Origin: Flavobacterium sp. 140616W15
GTDB lineage: Bacteria > Bacteroidota > Bacteroidia > Flavobacteriales > Flavobacteriaceae
NCBI RefSeq assembly: GCF_003668995.1
Contig: NZ_CP033068.1
Location: 3,844,001-3,908,000, forward strand
Reading direction: 5' to 3'
DNA length: 64,000 nucleotides
Part shown: positions 46,449 through 54,684 of the stretch, one piece after another
Layout of the letters: every line of letters begins with the position of its first letter
How positions within the stretch are numbered: position 1 is the first letter of the stretch
The notes under the pieces: generated by a model
What the model saw: the letters and a program-made list of their open reading frames with translations, nothing else
Told to the model about the DNA's origin: nothing
Database searches by the model: none
Made by a program: the position numbers and the translations under genes

Positions 46449-46508
46449 ATGAGCGTTATATTTGGACATTATACTCCTCCTAAAAAAAAGACAAAGTTAG
46501 GAAACTAA
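46449..46508 (+). pseudogene. Truncated 5' end of the Tle1-like gene (after copy 3)
   Basis: The ATG opens MSVIFGHYTPPKKKTKLGN then a stop, with eight A in the run. The homology to the effector ends at the TTTTTTCTTATG junction near 46525. Confidence 0.8.
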
Positions 46509-46551
46509 CCATCGGCATTTTTTCTTATGTCAAATAAAACACAGACCGATA

Positions 46552-47637
46552 ATGATAAAAAAAACAATGCTTTTATTGCTTTTAGCAATAACAATAAATT
46601 CATGTATGGAAAAAAAGTATGAGTGGTCAGCAAGTATCTCTGCACCAAGAGAATATCCTATAGAAGTGTACACAGGGGCAGCAGGAGGTTACTTTTTTAG
46701 CCAAATGGGAGGATTTAGTAATTCTGGCTGGGGTGGCTGGGGTAGTGTAGATTTTATAAAAGCGCCCTTGCCAGATAGACTTGATATGACATGGTTGTCG
46801 TATGTCGATGATAAATTTTATACAGGCGAATGGAAACTCCCTACAGAAAAAATACAACAGCTATTTGATGAGGGTTTTTATGCTAAAAGAGGAGAAGAAG
46901 CAGTAACAGTGCCTTATAAATATATAAAAATTGGCTTTGCTCCAAAAGGAATGGTAGTAGTTTGGGTTGCCGGAAATGGAAGGCAAGTAGAAGTAGCTCG
47001 ATTTCAGGCTCATGAAACCATTATAGACCCGAAACTTATTAGCAAAGACGAGAAGTATATGTTTAAAGAGGACTATGCGAAAAGGGCTCTAACTTACGAT
47101 GGTACTATATCTAAAGACATTCGAGAACAGATTAAGCAATACGGTTACCCACCACCAGAGGTTTATGAGGAATATCGTGAAAAATACAACTGGAAACCCA
47201 GAGTAATTTTACCTGAAGGCAGTAAAATAACTTCAATGTATATTAAAATGTGTAACGGAGAAATTGAAAATCCGTATGATAGACCAATAGAGCTAAAAAA
47301 TAGAGCAATTCCTTTTTCTTTTGAAATATTCTGGTCTGTAGGCAGTGGCAAACAAGAACAAGAGTTTGTTTCTAGAATAGCTTTTACCCACGATAAAGAA
47401 TATTGGGCAAAGTATCTTGAAGGTGGAGAGGATGAAATTCCAGTAGATTTTGATAAAAATCAAATTAGAAAATTGTTTAAAGAAGATCTTGATAAAAATA
47501 AGGCTGTAGAATTGGTTATAAAAATTGATCCAACAAAAGGAGATGATGATAAATGGGTAACTAATTTTTATGTAGAGCAATTTGAGAAAACATATAATTT
47601 AAACCAAATCTGTCAAGATTCGGGTAAATACGAATAG
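46552..47637 (+). CDS. DUF2931 family lipoprotein, tandem copy 4, adjacent to the full effector gene
   Basis: A 361-residue lipoprotein with lipobox Cys18. It has tail type 2 like copy 3 and its own variable patches: FSNSGWGGWGSVDFIKAPL, AKRGEEAVTVPYKY, and uniquely EDYAKRALTYDGT at about residues 166-178 where the others have NGYSQHRLENNF. It ends 2 bp before the ATG of the complete Tle1-like gene, so it is the copy expected to be coexpressed with the effector. If the family gives immunity, this copy should match the present effector, and copies 1-3 may reflect ancestral or alternative specificities. Confidence 0.86.
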   Translation: MIKKTMLLLLLAITINSCMEKKYEWSASISAPREYPIEVYTGAAGGYFFSQMGGFSNSGWGGWGSVDFIKAPLPDRLDMTWLSYVDDKFYTGEWKLPTEKIQQLFDEGFYAKRGEEAVTVPYKYIKIGFAPKGMVVVWVAGNGRQVEVARFQAHETIIDPKLISKDEKYMFKEDYAKRALTYDGTISKDIREQIKQYGYPPPEVYEEYREKYNWKPRVILPEGSKITSMYIKMCNGEIENPYDRPIELKNRAIPFSFEIFWSVGSGKQEQEFVSRIAFTHDKEYWAKYLEGGEDEIPVDFDKNQIRKLFKEDLDKNKAVELVIKIDPTKGDDDKWVTNFYVEQFEKTYNLNQICQDSGKYE

Positions 47638-47639
47638 TT

Positions 47640-49051
47640 ATGAGCGTTATATTTGGAAATTATACTCCTCCTAAAAAAAAGATAAAGTTACGGAACTAAC
47701 CATCGGTATTTTTTTTGATGGTACCAATAACAATAAAAACAACACCAATGCCAAAGAGTATTATGATAAAAGGTCTAGGGGTGAAAAATTAACACCTGAA
47801 GAAACCATTTCTGCAGAAGCATATCGAAAAAGCGGACAAGGCAAAACCAGTAGTAGCTATTATAATGCCTGGTCTAATGTTGCACGGCTTCATGATGCTT
47901 ATCCTAAAAATTTGGCTGTATATGTTGATGGTATTGGCACGGAGGCTGAAAAAGGAGACTCCCCATTAGGGGCCGGTTTTGGAACAGGTTTTATTACCAG
48001 TGGCACAGGCATATTAGGAAAAGTACAAGAAGGCTGTGAAAAGTTAGCTGAGAAAGTAGCTGAAAAAGTAGCTGAAAAAGTAGCTGAAAAAAGTAAAAAT
48101 AACAAAGTAAAAATACTTAATTTAGATGTTTTTGGTTTCAGTCGAGGTGCAGCAGCAGCCCGAGTTTTTTTGGATGAAATTGAGAAAAGATCAGATCTAT
48201 CGGCTGTTAAATTTAAAAATAAAAGAGGTTATTTTGGGTATTATTTAGCCAAAGACAATATCACGATAGATGTGGTAAGAGTTCGTTTTCTAGGTCTTTT
48301 TGATACTGTGTCTTCTTACTCGCCAGGAATAAGTGTTAATCCAGATTTTGATAATGATGCAACCGAAATAGAACTAAACAATCTATCTCGGGCAAAAACA
48401 GTCATGCACTTTACCGCTGCTGATGAACATAGAGCCAATTTTTCGCTTACCAAAACAAGAGTTGGAAAAGAAAGAGAATTTCCTGGTGTGCATTCTGATG
48501 TTGGCGGAAGTTACAATGATGGTGCTGAACTAGTAAAGGTTATTGAGAAAAATTTTAAGGACGAACTAAAAGAATTTTCAAAGAAACTAATAGCAGAGTC
48601 TTGGTATTTAGAAAACCAATTAGAGGTTTCTTTTTTTGGACCAAAGCATGAACTTAAAGGCACACGAGAGTTAAGCAAAAACTACAGTTACATCCCATTG
48701 CATTTTATGGCAGAATCAGCCATAGCAACACAAAAAGTTCCGTTTAAAATAGATAAAATAGAAATTGATAAATATAGCATTACTAACGATGCCTTGCTTA
48801 TGCGGGTGAAAAAGCGTTTGCGAGAGTATGTTTTAGGTGATGGTGAGCCTTACACATTTAAATGGTTTGGAGCAATTCATGAAAAGTATAAAGGGGTAAA
48901 AGCTGGTGATAAACAGTTTGTAGCTTACCAGCAAGAGTTACAAGAGCAAAAAGATTTGCGAAAACTACGTAATGAATACTTACATTGGTCTGCAGACAAT
49001 GGATCTCTCGGTATGAAACCAGCAAAAGATAGGATACGTGAAAATTTATAA
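47640..49051 (+). CDS. Tle1-like (DUF2235) phospholipase, putative T6SS effector, with -1 frame disruption near the start
   Basis: The ATG at 47640 opens 19 codons and stops at 47697, but a -1 shift in the A8 run (47673-47680) joins a frame open to 49051, giving 470 residues. That frame has no ATG before the catalytic region; the first usable start is TTG at 47912, which would remove the conserved GIFFDGTNNN. Landmarks in the joined protein are GIFFDGTNNN (23-32), nucleophile Ser168 in GFSRGAAAAR, Asp222 in LGLFDTV and His285 in PGVHSDVGG, the alpha/beta-hydrolase triad expected in Tle1 lipases. An AEKV repeat covers 137-151. No signal peptide is present. Tle1 enzymes degrade membrane phospholipids of rival cells. 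No T6SS structural gene is in the window. The gene may be frameshift-controlled, phase-variable or inactive. Confidence 0.82.
48047..48094 (+). repeat. 12-bp tandem repeat GCTGAAAAAGTA inside the Tle1-like gene
   Basis: Four in-frame copies encode AEKV units just before the GFSRG nucleophile segment. The number of units could change without breaking the frame. Confidence 0.85.
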
Positions 49052-49167
49052 ATTATCCAATCAACAAAATTTGTAAAAACAGAAAAGTAATAATTAAAAA
49101 TGACTATCCTTTAATCGTAGCGATAAATGGACAATAACAACAAAGAACACAATCCTGATAGTTATCG

Positions 49168-49247
49168 AAATTCGCAAAGTTCGCAAAGCCTGATCGATAA
49201 GCTTTGCGAACTTTGCGCTTTTAAACTTTGCGGGCTTTGCGGTAAAA
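49168..49247. repeat. GCAAAGTTCGCAAAG hairpin repeat (copy 3)
   Basis: TTCGCAAAGTTCGCAAAGCC...GATCGATAAGCTTTGCGAACTTTGCG forms a hairpin, followed by ACTTTGCGGGCTTTGCGGT as in copy 2. It lies between convergent genes. Confidence 0.75.
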
Positions 49248-49308
49248 AAAACGGCTCAACTTTATAACTTCACGATTAAACCAAAATTAAGCCCCACAAC
49301 AAACAAAA

Positions 49309-49587
49309 TTAAGCTTCAAGAACTCTAACACAAGCTTCTTCTATTTGCGCATCAGAGAACGGCTCAAGTGCCTTTACCAACATCTTACATGTTTTGATAC
49401 AACCTATCATTTTAGTTCGCAGATCGAGGTCATCACCAAGTTCTGTTTTGAGGATATCTTCAAAAATTTCCGCTAAATAATCTGGTTGATCTCTAAACTC
49501 TCCTTCGAACCAAAGTTCTGAAAGGAATTTTGCTACAGCTACCATTACCTCATCATGATGCGATACAGTATAATTTTCTTTTTGCAT
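49309..49587 (-). CDS. Small hypothetical acidic protein
   Basis: A 92-residue cytoplasmic protein, mostly helical by appearance (VMVAVAKFLSELWFEGEF, then YLAEIFEDILKTELGDDLDL). I do not recognise a family. It has no signal peptide or membrane segment. It is divergent from the XRE regulator with 176 bp between starts. Coding character is supported by a long acidic composition with sensible codon use and no overlap with other genes. A regulatory link with the neighbouring XRE gene is possible but unsupported. Confidence 0.65.
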   Translation of the reverse strand: MQKENYTVSHHDEVMVAVAKFLSELWFEGEFRDQPDYLAEIFEDILKTELGDDLDLRTKMIGCIKTCKMLVKALEPFSDAQIEEACVRVLEA

Positions 49588-49751
49588 ATTTATATTTTTT
49601 GCTTTTAAATACTACTTGTCCGAAAAATTGTATTTTTGTTTAACAAATTGCAATTAAACAATAAATTATACTGCTTCAAAACATTCAAAATTGTATCCAA
49701 CCAAGACAAGCTTGTGTTTTACCATGCAGATAATTTATCAAGAATTTTAAA

Positions 49752-49759
49752 TATCTTTG
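49752..49759 (+). promoter_or_regulatory. -7 element TATCTTTG abutting the XRE start codon
   Basis: An exact TAnnTTTG match that ends only 4 bp before the ATG at 49764. If functional, transcription would start at or near the start codon, giving a leaderless mRNA. Confidence 0.5.
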
Positions 49760-49763
49760 AACC

Positions 49764-50153
49764 ATGAGCACAGTAACAAAACCAAAACATATTGGAAGAA
49801 ATATAAGCCGAATCAGAGAGCTTAGAGGAATGAAACAAGAAGCACTTGCAATAGCAATTGGCATAAGCCAGCAATCTATTTCTAATATTGAAGGAAGCGA
49901 AATTGTTGATGACGAAAAACTTCAAAAAATCGCTGAAGTATTAGGAGTTTCAGCTGAAGCAATTAAAAACTTTTCAGATGAAGCAGTTTTAAACATTATA
50001 GGAAATACATTGCATGATGGCAGTTTTATTAATGGAAATGCATACAACTGCACATTCAATCCTCTTGACAAAGTTGTAGAACTTTATGAGCGTTTGGTTT
50101 TGGCTGAAAAAGAGAAAGTGGAGTATTTAGAAAAGTTGTTGAAAGGAAAATAA
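49764..50153 (+). CDS. XRE-family helix-turn-helix regulator
   Basis: A 129-residue DNA-binding protein. Residues about 9-63 form a HTH_3 domain (NISRIRELRGMKQEALAIAI, then GISQQSISNIEG). The C-terminal part (FINGNAYNCTFNPLDKVVELYER) leads to a coiled helix (LAEKEKVEYLEKLLKGK) suited to dimerisation. Such regulators are frequent in Bacteroidota accessory regions. Targets are unknown; autoregulation is plausible. It is followed by a perfect bidirectional terminator shared with dinD. Confidence 0.88.
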   Translation: MSTVTKPKHIGRNISRIRELRGMKQEALAIAIGISQQSISNIEGSEIVDDEKLQKIAEVLGVSAEAIKNFSDEAVLNIIGNTLHDGSFINGNAYNCTFNPLDKVVELYERLVLAEKEKVEYLEKLLKGK

Positions 50154-50220
50154 TTCTTTGTAGAAGTATATTATTGTCAATAAAAGAAAGATTCTTCCCC
50201 ACCCCTTCTTTAAACCAAAA

Positions 50221-50250
50221 AAAAGCGTTGCAATTAATTGCAACGCTTTT
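50221..50250. terminator. Bidirectional terminator between the XRE gene and dinD
   Basis: The perfect palindrome AAAAGCGTTGCAATT/AATTGCAACGCTTTT lies between the convergent genes. Confidence 0.92.
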
Positions 50251-50313
50251 CGTTTTATTAAAACTTCTCATATTTTTAATTCTGTCGAATTCGATGGAAT
50301 TAAAAAATTACAT

Positions 50314-51153
50314 TTATTTGTTTTTCTTTTTAGCATCTTTTAGTACTTTTTTATCATCACTATCTAACTTCCGTTGTATTTTTTTAACATCCTCATCCTT
50401 AGGAAGATTCTCAGGCACAATCCCTCTTTGTGTAAGCATGTTTCTTACTGCTTTATTATTTTCAATATGTTCACTTTCGATCTTGTTTTGGCCTTTTAAA
50501 TCTTTACTCTGTACATTTAAACCAGTCATTTCTGCTGCCAAATCCTTAGCTTTGATACTTATTGTAGGCAAAAAATCAGCAACTGGTCTATTATCCGGAA
50601 TTCCCATTTTCTTCTTAAGTTGCAATGTTGATAAACGAAACAATGCCTGATCTCCTTTAGAACGTATTATTCCAAAACCTTTATTATCAACACCGCGCTC
50701 AAATAATATTCCAGAAAGCTGTTTTTCAGTTTGAGTAAGTTTTTCTCTTGCTTTTACTCTTTCAAATTCCAATAAACGTTGCTCAATTACTTCTGCCCTT
50801 CTTGTTTGAACAGCAAAATAATTTTGAGCAAAAGCAATTTGTTCTTTACGACTGTCTCCATTCTGAGCAATTAAATAACAAGCATAACGAGTTAGCGCAA
50901 TATCATCAATAGAATGCTGAGCACCTTTTCCTGCTTCTATCACCTTCCCGACATCAGGAAAGTGATTATTGACATCTTCTCCTGCATTTGCACAAGCGTC
51001 TTTTGCTTTTTTAATAACCTTATCAAAATTTTCCCATTTACTATACCCTAATAATTTTTGCAATTCTCTTGCACTCCAACATTCAACTCCTTCTATGTTT
51101 GATGTAACTTCTTCAAATTGTCGAAAAAGATCTATAATTTCCTGACTTTTCAT
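50314..51153 (-). CDS. dinD: DNA damage-inducible protein D (DinD)
   Basis: A 279-residue DinD-like protein. The N-terminal BRO-like section reads CWSARELQKLLGYSKWENFD, followed by HSIDDIALTRYACYLIAQNG and FAVQTRRAEVIEQRL, the family hallmarks; the C-terminus is Lys-rich. In E. coli DinD is SOS-induced and modulates RecA filaments. No LexA-box was identified upstream here. It lies at the end of the accessory region, and the family is often carried on mobile DNA. Confidence 0.9.
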   Translation of the reverse strand: MKSQEIIDLFRQFEEVTSNIEGVECWSARELQKLLGYSKWENFDKVIKKAKDACANAGEDVNNHFPDVGKVIEAGKGAQHSIDDIALTRYACYLIAQNGDSRKEQIAFAQNYFAVQTRRAEVIEQRLLEFERVKAREKLTQTEKQLSGILFERGVDNKGFGIIRSKGDQALFRLSTLQLKKKMGIPDNRPVADFLPTISIKAKDLAAEMTGLNVQSKDLKGQNKIESEHIENNKAVRNMLTQRGIVPENLPKDEDVKKIQRKLDSDDKKVLKDAKKKNK

Positions 51154-51308
51154 GCTTACTTACTTTTATGTATTTACGTAATAAAAATGGCTAAATCTAA
51201 ATAATTGATGCTCTCTCATTGCAATACTCTAGAAAAAACATTTAATATATAATGATTTCAAATATACATTTTATCTAAACAATTAATTCATTAAGGACAT
51301 ATTTAAAA

Positions 51309-51344
51309 AGAAAAGCGCTACAATTACTTGCAACGCTTTTTTTA
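51309..51344 (-). terminator. Terminator after the C1 peptidase gene
   Basis: The imperfect stem AAAGCGCTACAA/TTGCAACGCTTT with flanking A and T tracts lies 23 bp after the reverse-strand stop. Confidence 0.75.
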
Positions 51345-51366
51345 TAGTTTGAGAACCCGATTAAAC

Positions 51367-52563
51367 TTAAACCCCTAGTTTTTTAGCGATTTCAGCAGGT
51401 ATTCCGCCTTTATTTACCAATAGAGCAGTAGTTTTATACTTCACGAAGTTTTTGGTCACAAACAAGAAGCCTTTATAGTCATTTGTTTCTCCCCAAGAAT
51501 TTTTAACGATATAGTATTCTTTACCTGTTTGATCTTTGGCTAAACCAATAATATGCATTCCGTGATCATCGGTTGTTGTATAATTATCAAAAGCAGTCTG
51601 ACGCATTTCGGCAGTAATTTCTGGCTCTGCTTTTGGTCCATTAAACATGTCTGCTTTTTCATCGGCTGTCATATCATCGAACTTTTTATTCGCTACATAT
51701 GCAACTCCGTTTTTCCAGCTAAAGCTTTTTTCACTTACATCTGTAGCCCAAGCAACTGTATATCCTTTTTTCAAAGCATTATCAATAACATCTGTCATAT
51801 CATTTACTTTTACATTATATACTTGATCTAATGACCAGTTGTCTGGAACCATCATAGTTGTTTTTTGATAATATGGAGAAGTAGTAAATGAAGACAACTC
51901 TACATATTCGTCAGGATTAATTCCTACAACCTCTTTAGCAAATGATTGTGGTGTATAGTTTTTTCCTTTGTAAGTAAAGTTTTCCGGCACTTTTCCTAAG
52001 TAAGAATCAATAACAGCAGCATATGCTTTTTGCCAGTTTGGTGTTAATTCTCCGTTTGGATTTTTAACTACAGCTGTTAAAACTCCTTCGATAAGAGCTC
52101 CCATTTCTGCAAATTTATTTTTGTCTGTTCCATAGTTTAGTCCTGTATAAACTTCTCTAGGCACAGTTCCGTATTTTTTGTACATATTAATAACATCATG
52201 CAAAGCTCCACCATCACCTAAAGTAATTGCTCCGTGCATACGTACATAATTTACCCCTTTGTCTACATAAACATTTCTTGCAGAAAAAATCTGAGACAAT
52301 TCTACAGGTTGTTTTCCTAAACGAATCATTTCAGACTCAAGGAATGAGTTTGTAGAATAACTCCAGCATGTTCCAGATGATCCTTGCGCTTTTACCGATG
52401 TTGTCCCTAAGTTAATTACTTCGGTAAATTTGAAGTTCTCTTTACTTTTTTCGCTAGCGTTTAATTTAAGTGAATTTACTAATACGTCTTGCGCAAAACA
52501 GCCACTCACTCCTACCATAAAGGCAGATGCGGCGAATACCGATTTCATTGAAAATTTGTACAT
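51367..52563 (-). CDS. C1 family (bleomycin hydrolase-like) cysteine peptidase, exported
   Basis: A 398-residue papain-fold peptidase. The N-terminal signal ends in VSGCFAQ and could be either a lipobox or a signal peptidase I site. A second start at residue 6 (52548) is possible. The catalytic Cys66 is in QGSSGTCWSYS with the oxyanion Gln60; the His is in DDHGMHIIGL and the Asn in VKNSWGE. The organisation is close to aminopeptidase C/bleomycin hydrolases, but this version is exported. It probably digests peptides in the periplasm or at the surface. It is divergent from the AraC regulator gene (209 bp apart). Confidence 0.93.
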   Translation of the reverse strand: MYKFSMKSVFAASAFMVGVSGCFAQDVLVNSLKLNASEKSKENFKFTEVINLGTTSVKAQGSSGTCWSYSTNSFLESEMIRLGKQPVELSQIFSARNVYVDKGVNYVRMHGAITLGDGGALHDVINMYKKYGTVPREVYTGLNYGTDKNKFAEMGALIEGVLTAVVKNPNGELTPNWQKAYAAVIDSYLGKVPENFTYKGKNYTPQSFAKEVVGINPDEYVELSSFTTSPYYQKTTMMVPDNWSLDQVYNVKVNDMTDVIDNALKKGYTVAWATDVSEKSFSWKNGVAYVANKKFDDMTADEKADMFNGPKAEPEITAEMRQTAFDNYTTTDDHGMHIIGLAKDQTGKEYYIVKNSWGETNDYKGFLFVTKNFVKYKTTALLVNKGGIPAEIAKKLGV

Positions 52564-52772
52564 AATAATTATTTAATGATTTTGATAAATTAGTAGTGAT
52601 AATTTATTTTTTGTTACAAAACAATTAAATATAAAACAGATTGTTTAGAATTAAACCGTTAATATTTCTATAATTTTTTTGTTAAGGCGTAAAAGATTAC
52701 AAAACGCTTTTTATTATTTTATTAAATAAAGTAGTAATTTGGTTGCTGTAATTTCAAGTAACAATCCTAAAA

Positions 52773-53570
52773 ATGTACGAACTCGAAAAAGAGAAATACT
52801 TAGGCAATACCAAAAAAATCTTTAACAATACACAAGGGATTGCAGTTATAGAAACGGAATATCAGAGTAAGGTCTTTGAAGGCTGGCATTCTCATGATAA
52901 TGCCCACATAACTCTTTTCCTAAAAGGTGGTACATCCGAAAGAAGAAAAAACTCAAGTAAAGCTGTTACTTCAGGCTCGTTATTATTTTATCATAGCGAT
53001 GAATTACACCTAAATCAGAATACACTTTTCCCTTCTAAAAACATCAATATTGAGATCGAAGAAAATCTAATTAAGGAACTACAGCTTAGCGAAGCTATAA
53101 TCGAAAAATCAGTACAAAATACTACGCTTACCAAATTTTTGATTCTTAAGATTTTTAAAGAATCTTTGATTTCGGATACATTTTCTGCCGACACAATTAA
53201 TATGCTATTTGTACAATTAGCCAACTCACATTCTCATTTAGAAAAATTTGAAAAAAGTCCGTTTTGGGTCAAAAGCCTTAATGAATTATTAAACGACTGC
53301 TGGAACGAAAACCCTAACCTACAAGATTTAGCACAGGTTTTGAACTTAAACCCCATTACAATTTCTAAACATTTTTCCAGGTATTTTGGTTGCACTTTGG
53401 GAGAATATATGCGACGAATCAAAATAAATCGTTCCCTTACACTTATAGAATCCAACCAAAGCAATCTCACCGAAATTGGTTTTCAATGTGGTTTTGCTGA
53501 TCAGAGTCATTTTACAAGAACCTTTAAAAGTCAAACTGGTTTTTTACCCAAACAATTTCAAAAATTATAA
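52773..53570 (+). CDS. AraC family transcriptional regulator
   Basis: A 265-residue regulator. The N-terminal cupin-like sensor has GWHSHDNAHITLFLKGG near residue 32. The C-terminal AraC domain has both helix-turn-helix units: LQDLAQVLNLNPITISKHF and LTEIGFQCGFADQSHFTRTF, followed by the GFLPKQF end. It binds DNA and senses an unknown small ligand. It is divergent from the C1 peptidase and lies 77 bp upstream of the CPBP gene, either of which could be its target. Confidence 0.93.
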   Translation: MYELEKEKYLGNTKKIFNNTQGIAVIETEYQSKVFEGWHSHDNAHITLFLKGGTSERRKNSSKAVTSGSLLFYHSDELHLNQNTLFPSKNINIEIEENLIKELQLSEAIIEKSVQNTTLTKFLILKIFKESLISDTFSADTINMLFVQLANSHSHLEKFEKSPFWVKSLNELLNDCWNENPNLQDLAQVLNLNPITISKHFSRYFGCTLGEYMRRIKINRSLTLIESNQSNLTEIGFQCGFADQSHFTRTFKSQTGFLPKQFQKL

Positions 53571-53647
53571 GACAGGCAAATTTCATTCTATTTTTTGGTT
53601 TTACTACTGCATACTTTTGCTCCAACTTAACTTTTAAACCAAAAAAA

Positions 53648-54520
53648 ATGAATAGCCTGACTACAAAACAAAAATTTTTTAATTCCCCAATAATCAAAAT
53701 AATCCTCTCTCTGCTTGTATGCATTCTTATAGTCAACATAGGACAAGAAATTGCAAAAAAATTACTGAACTTTACATCTCTAGACAAAAGCTACAGAAAT
53801 CTTCTCAAGGGCATTATCGTTTCTATCTTAGCAATAGGCAGCTACACTCTTTTCTTTAAATATTATGAAAAAAGAAAAATAACTGAATTATCTACCAACA
53901 GACTTGCTCGTAATTTAATTCTCGGAACTTTAATTGGCGCGATTCTTCAGTCTCTCACTATTTTAATTATTTATTTAAATGGAGGTTATTTTGTTGCTTC
54001 TATAAATCCTTTTTCATTTATTATAATCCCACTTACTGTAGCCTTCACAACTGCTATTCTTGAAGAGATATTAATTCGTGGTATTGTTTTTAGACTAATT
54101 GAAGAAAAGCTAGGAAGTTATTATGCTTTACTTATTTCTGCAACTCTATTTGGAGCATTGCATTTACCGAATCAAGGCAGCACGTTTCTTTCTGCATTAA
54201 GCATTGCCATTGAAGCTGGTTTGTTACTTGGTGCTGCTTTTATGTATAGTCGCAATTTATGGTTTCCAATTGCATTACATTTTGCTTGGAATTTTATGCA
54301 ATCAGGATTCTATGGTGCGATAACATCTGGAAACGAAAAAACTAATAGTTTACTGATTAGCAAAATTCAAGGTTCAGAATTAATAACCGGAGGAGAATTT
54401 GGCCCAGAAGGCAGTATTCAAGCAATCCTATTTTGTCTTATTGCTACAATTCTATTACTCGTTTTATGCCATAAAGAGAACAAAATAATCCCTCCTTATT
54501 GGAAAAACAAATTAAGATAA
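53648..54520 (+). CDS. CPBP family intramembrane metalloprotease
   Basis: A 290-residue protein with about eight membrane helices. The catalytic EExxxR motif is EEILIRG near residue 139, with downstream HLPNQ and ALHFAWNFMQSG supplying metal-binding His and Asn, the CPBP (CAAX protease and bacteriocin-processing) signature. It cleaves membrane proteins or peptides; the substrate is unknown. It may be cotranscribed with the AraC gene (77-bp gap). Confidence 0.92.
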   Translation: MNSLTTKQKFFNSPIIKIILSLLVCILIVNIGQEIAKKLLNFTSLDKSYRNLLKGIIVSILAIGSYTLFFKYYEKRKITELSTNRLARNLILGTLIGAILQSLTILIIYLNGGYFVASINPFSFIIIPLTVAFTTAILEEILIRGIVFRLIEEKLGSYYALLISATLFGALHLPNQGSTFLSALSIAIEAGLLLGAAFMYSRNLWFPIALHFAWNFMQSGFYGAITSGNEKTNSLLISKIQGSELITGGEFGPEGSIQAILFCLIATILLLVLCHKENKIIPPYWKNKLR

Positions 54521-54620
54521 AGATCTGTATAATTTTAATTTAACTTTCCCTTTCATAAAATTGACTTGCATTTTTAAGATCAATATTCTCTTAAAAACTT
54601 CTTATTCCTTATACATAAAA

Positions 54621-54660
54621 AATGATTAAGCCTATCTTATAAAAGATAAGCTTAATCATT
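54621..54660. terminator. Bidirectional terminator between the CPBP and DUF4136 genes
   Basis: The stem AATGATTAAG(CC)TATCTTAT/ATAAGATA...CTTAATCATT lies between convergent genes. Confidence 0.8.
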
Positions 54661-54684
54661 CTCTACTATGATTTATAGTATTCT

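Noticed and set aside
50174..50650. Forward ORF of 158 codons across the terminator and dinD
   Set aside because: It is antisense to the well-supported dinD gene and begins inside a terminator.
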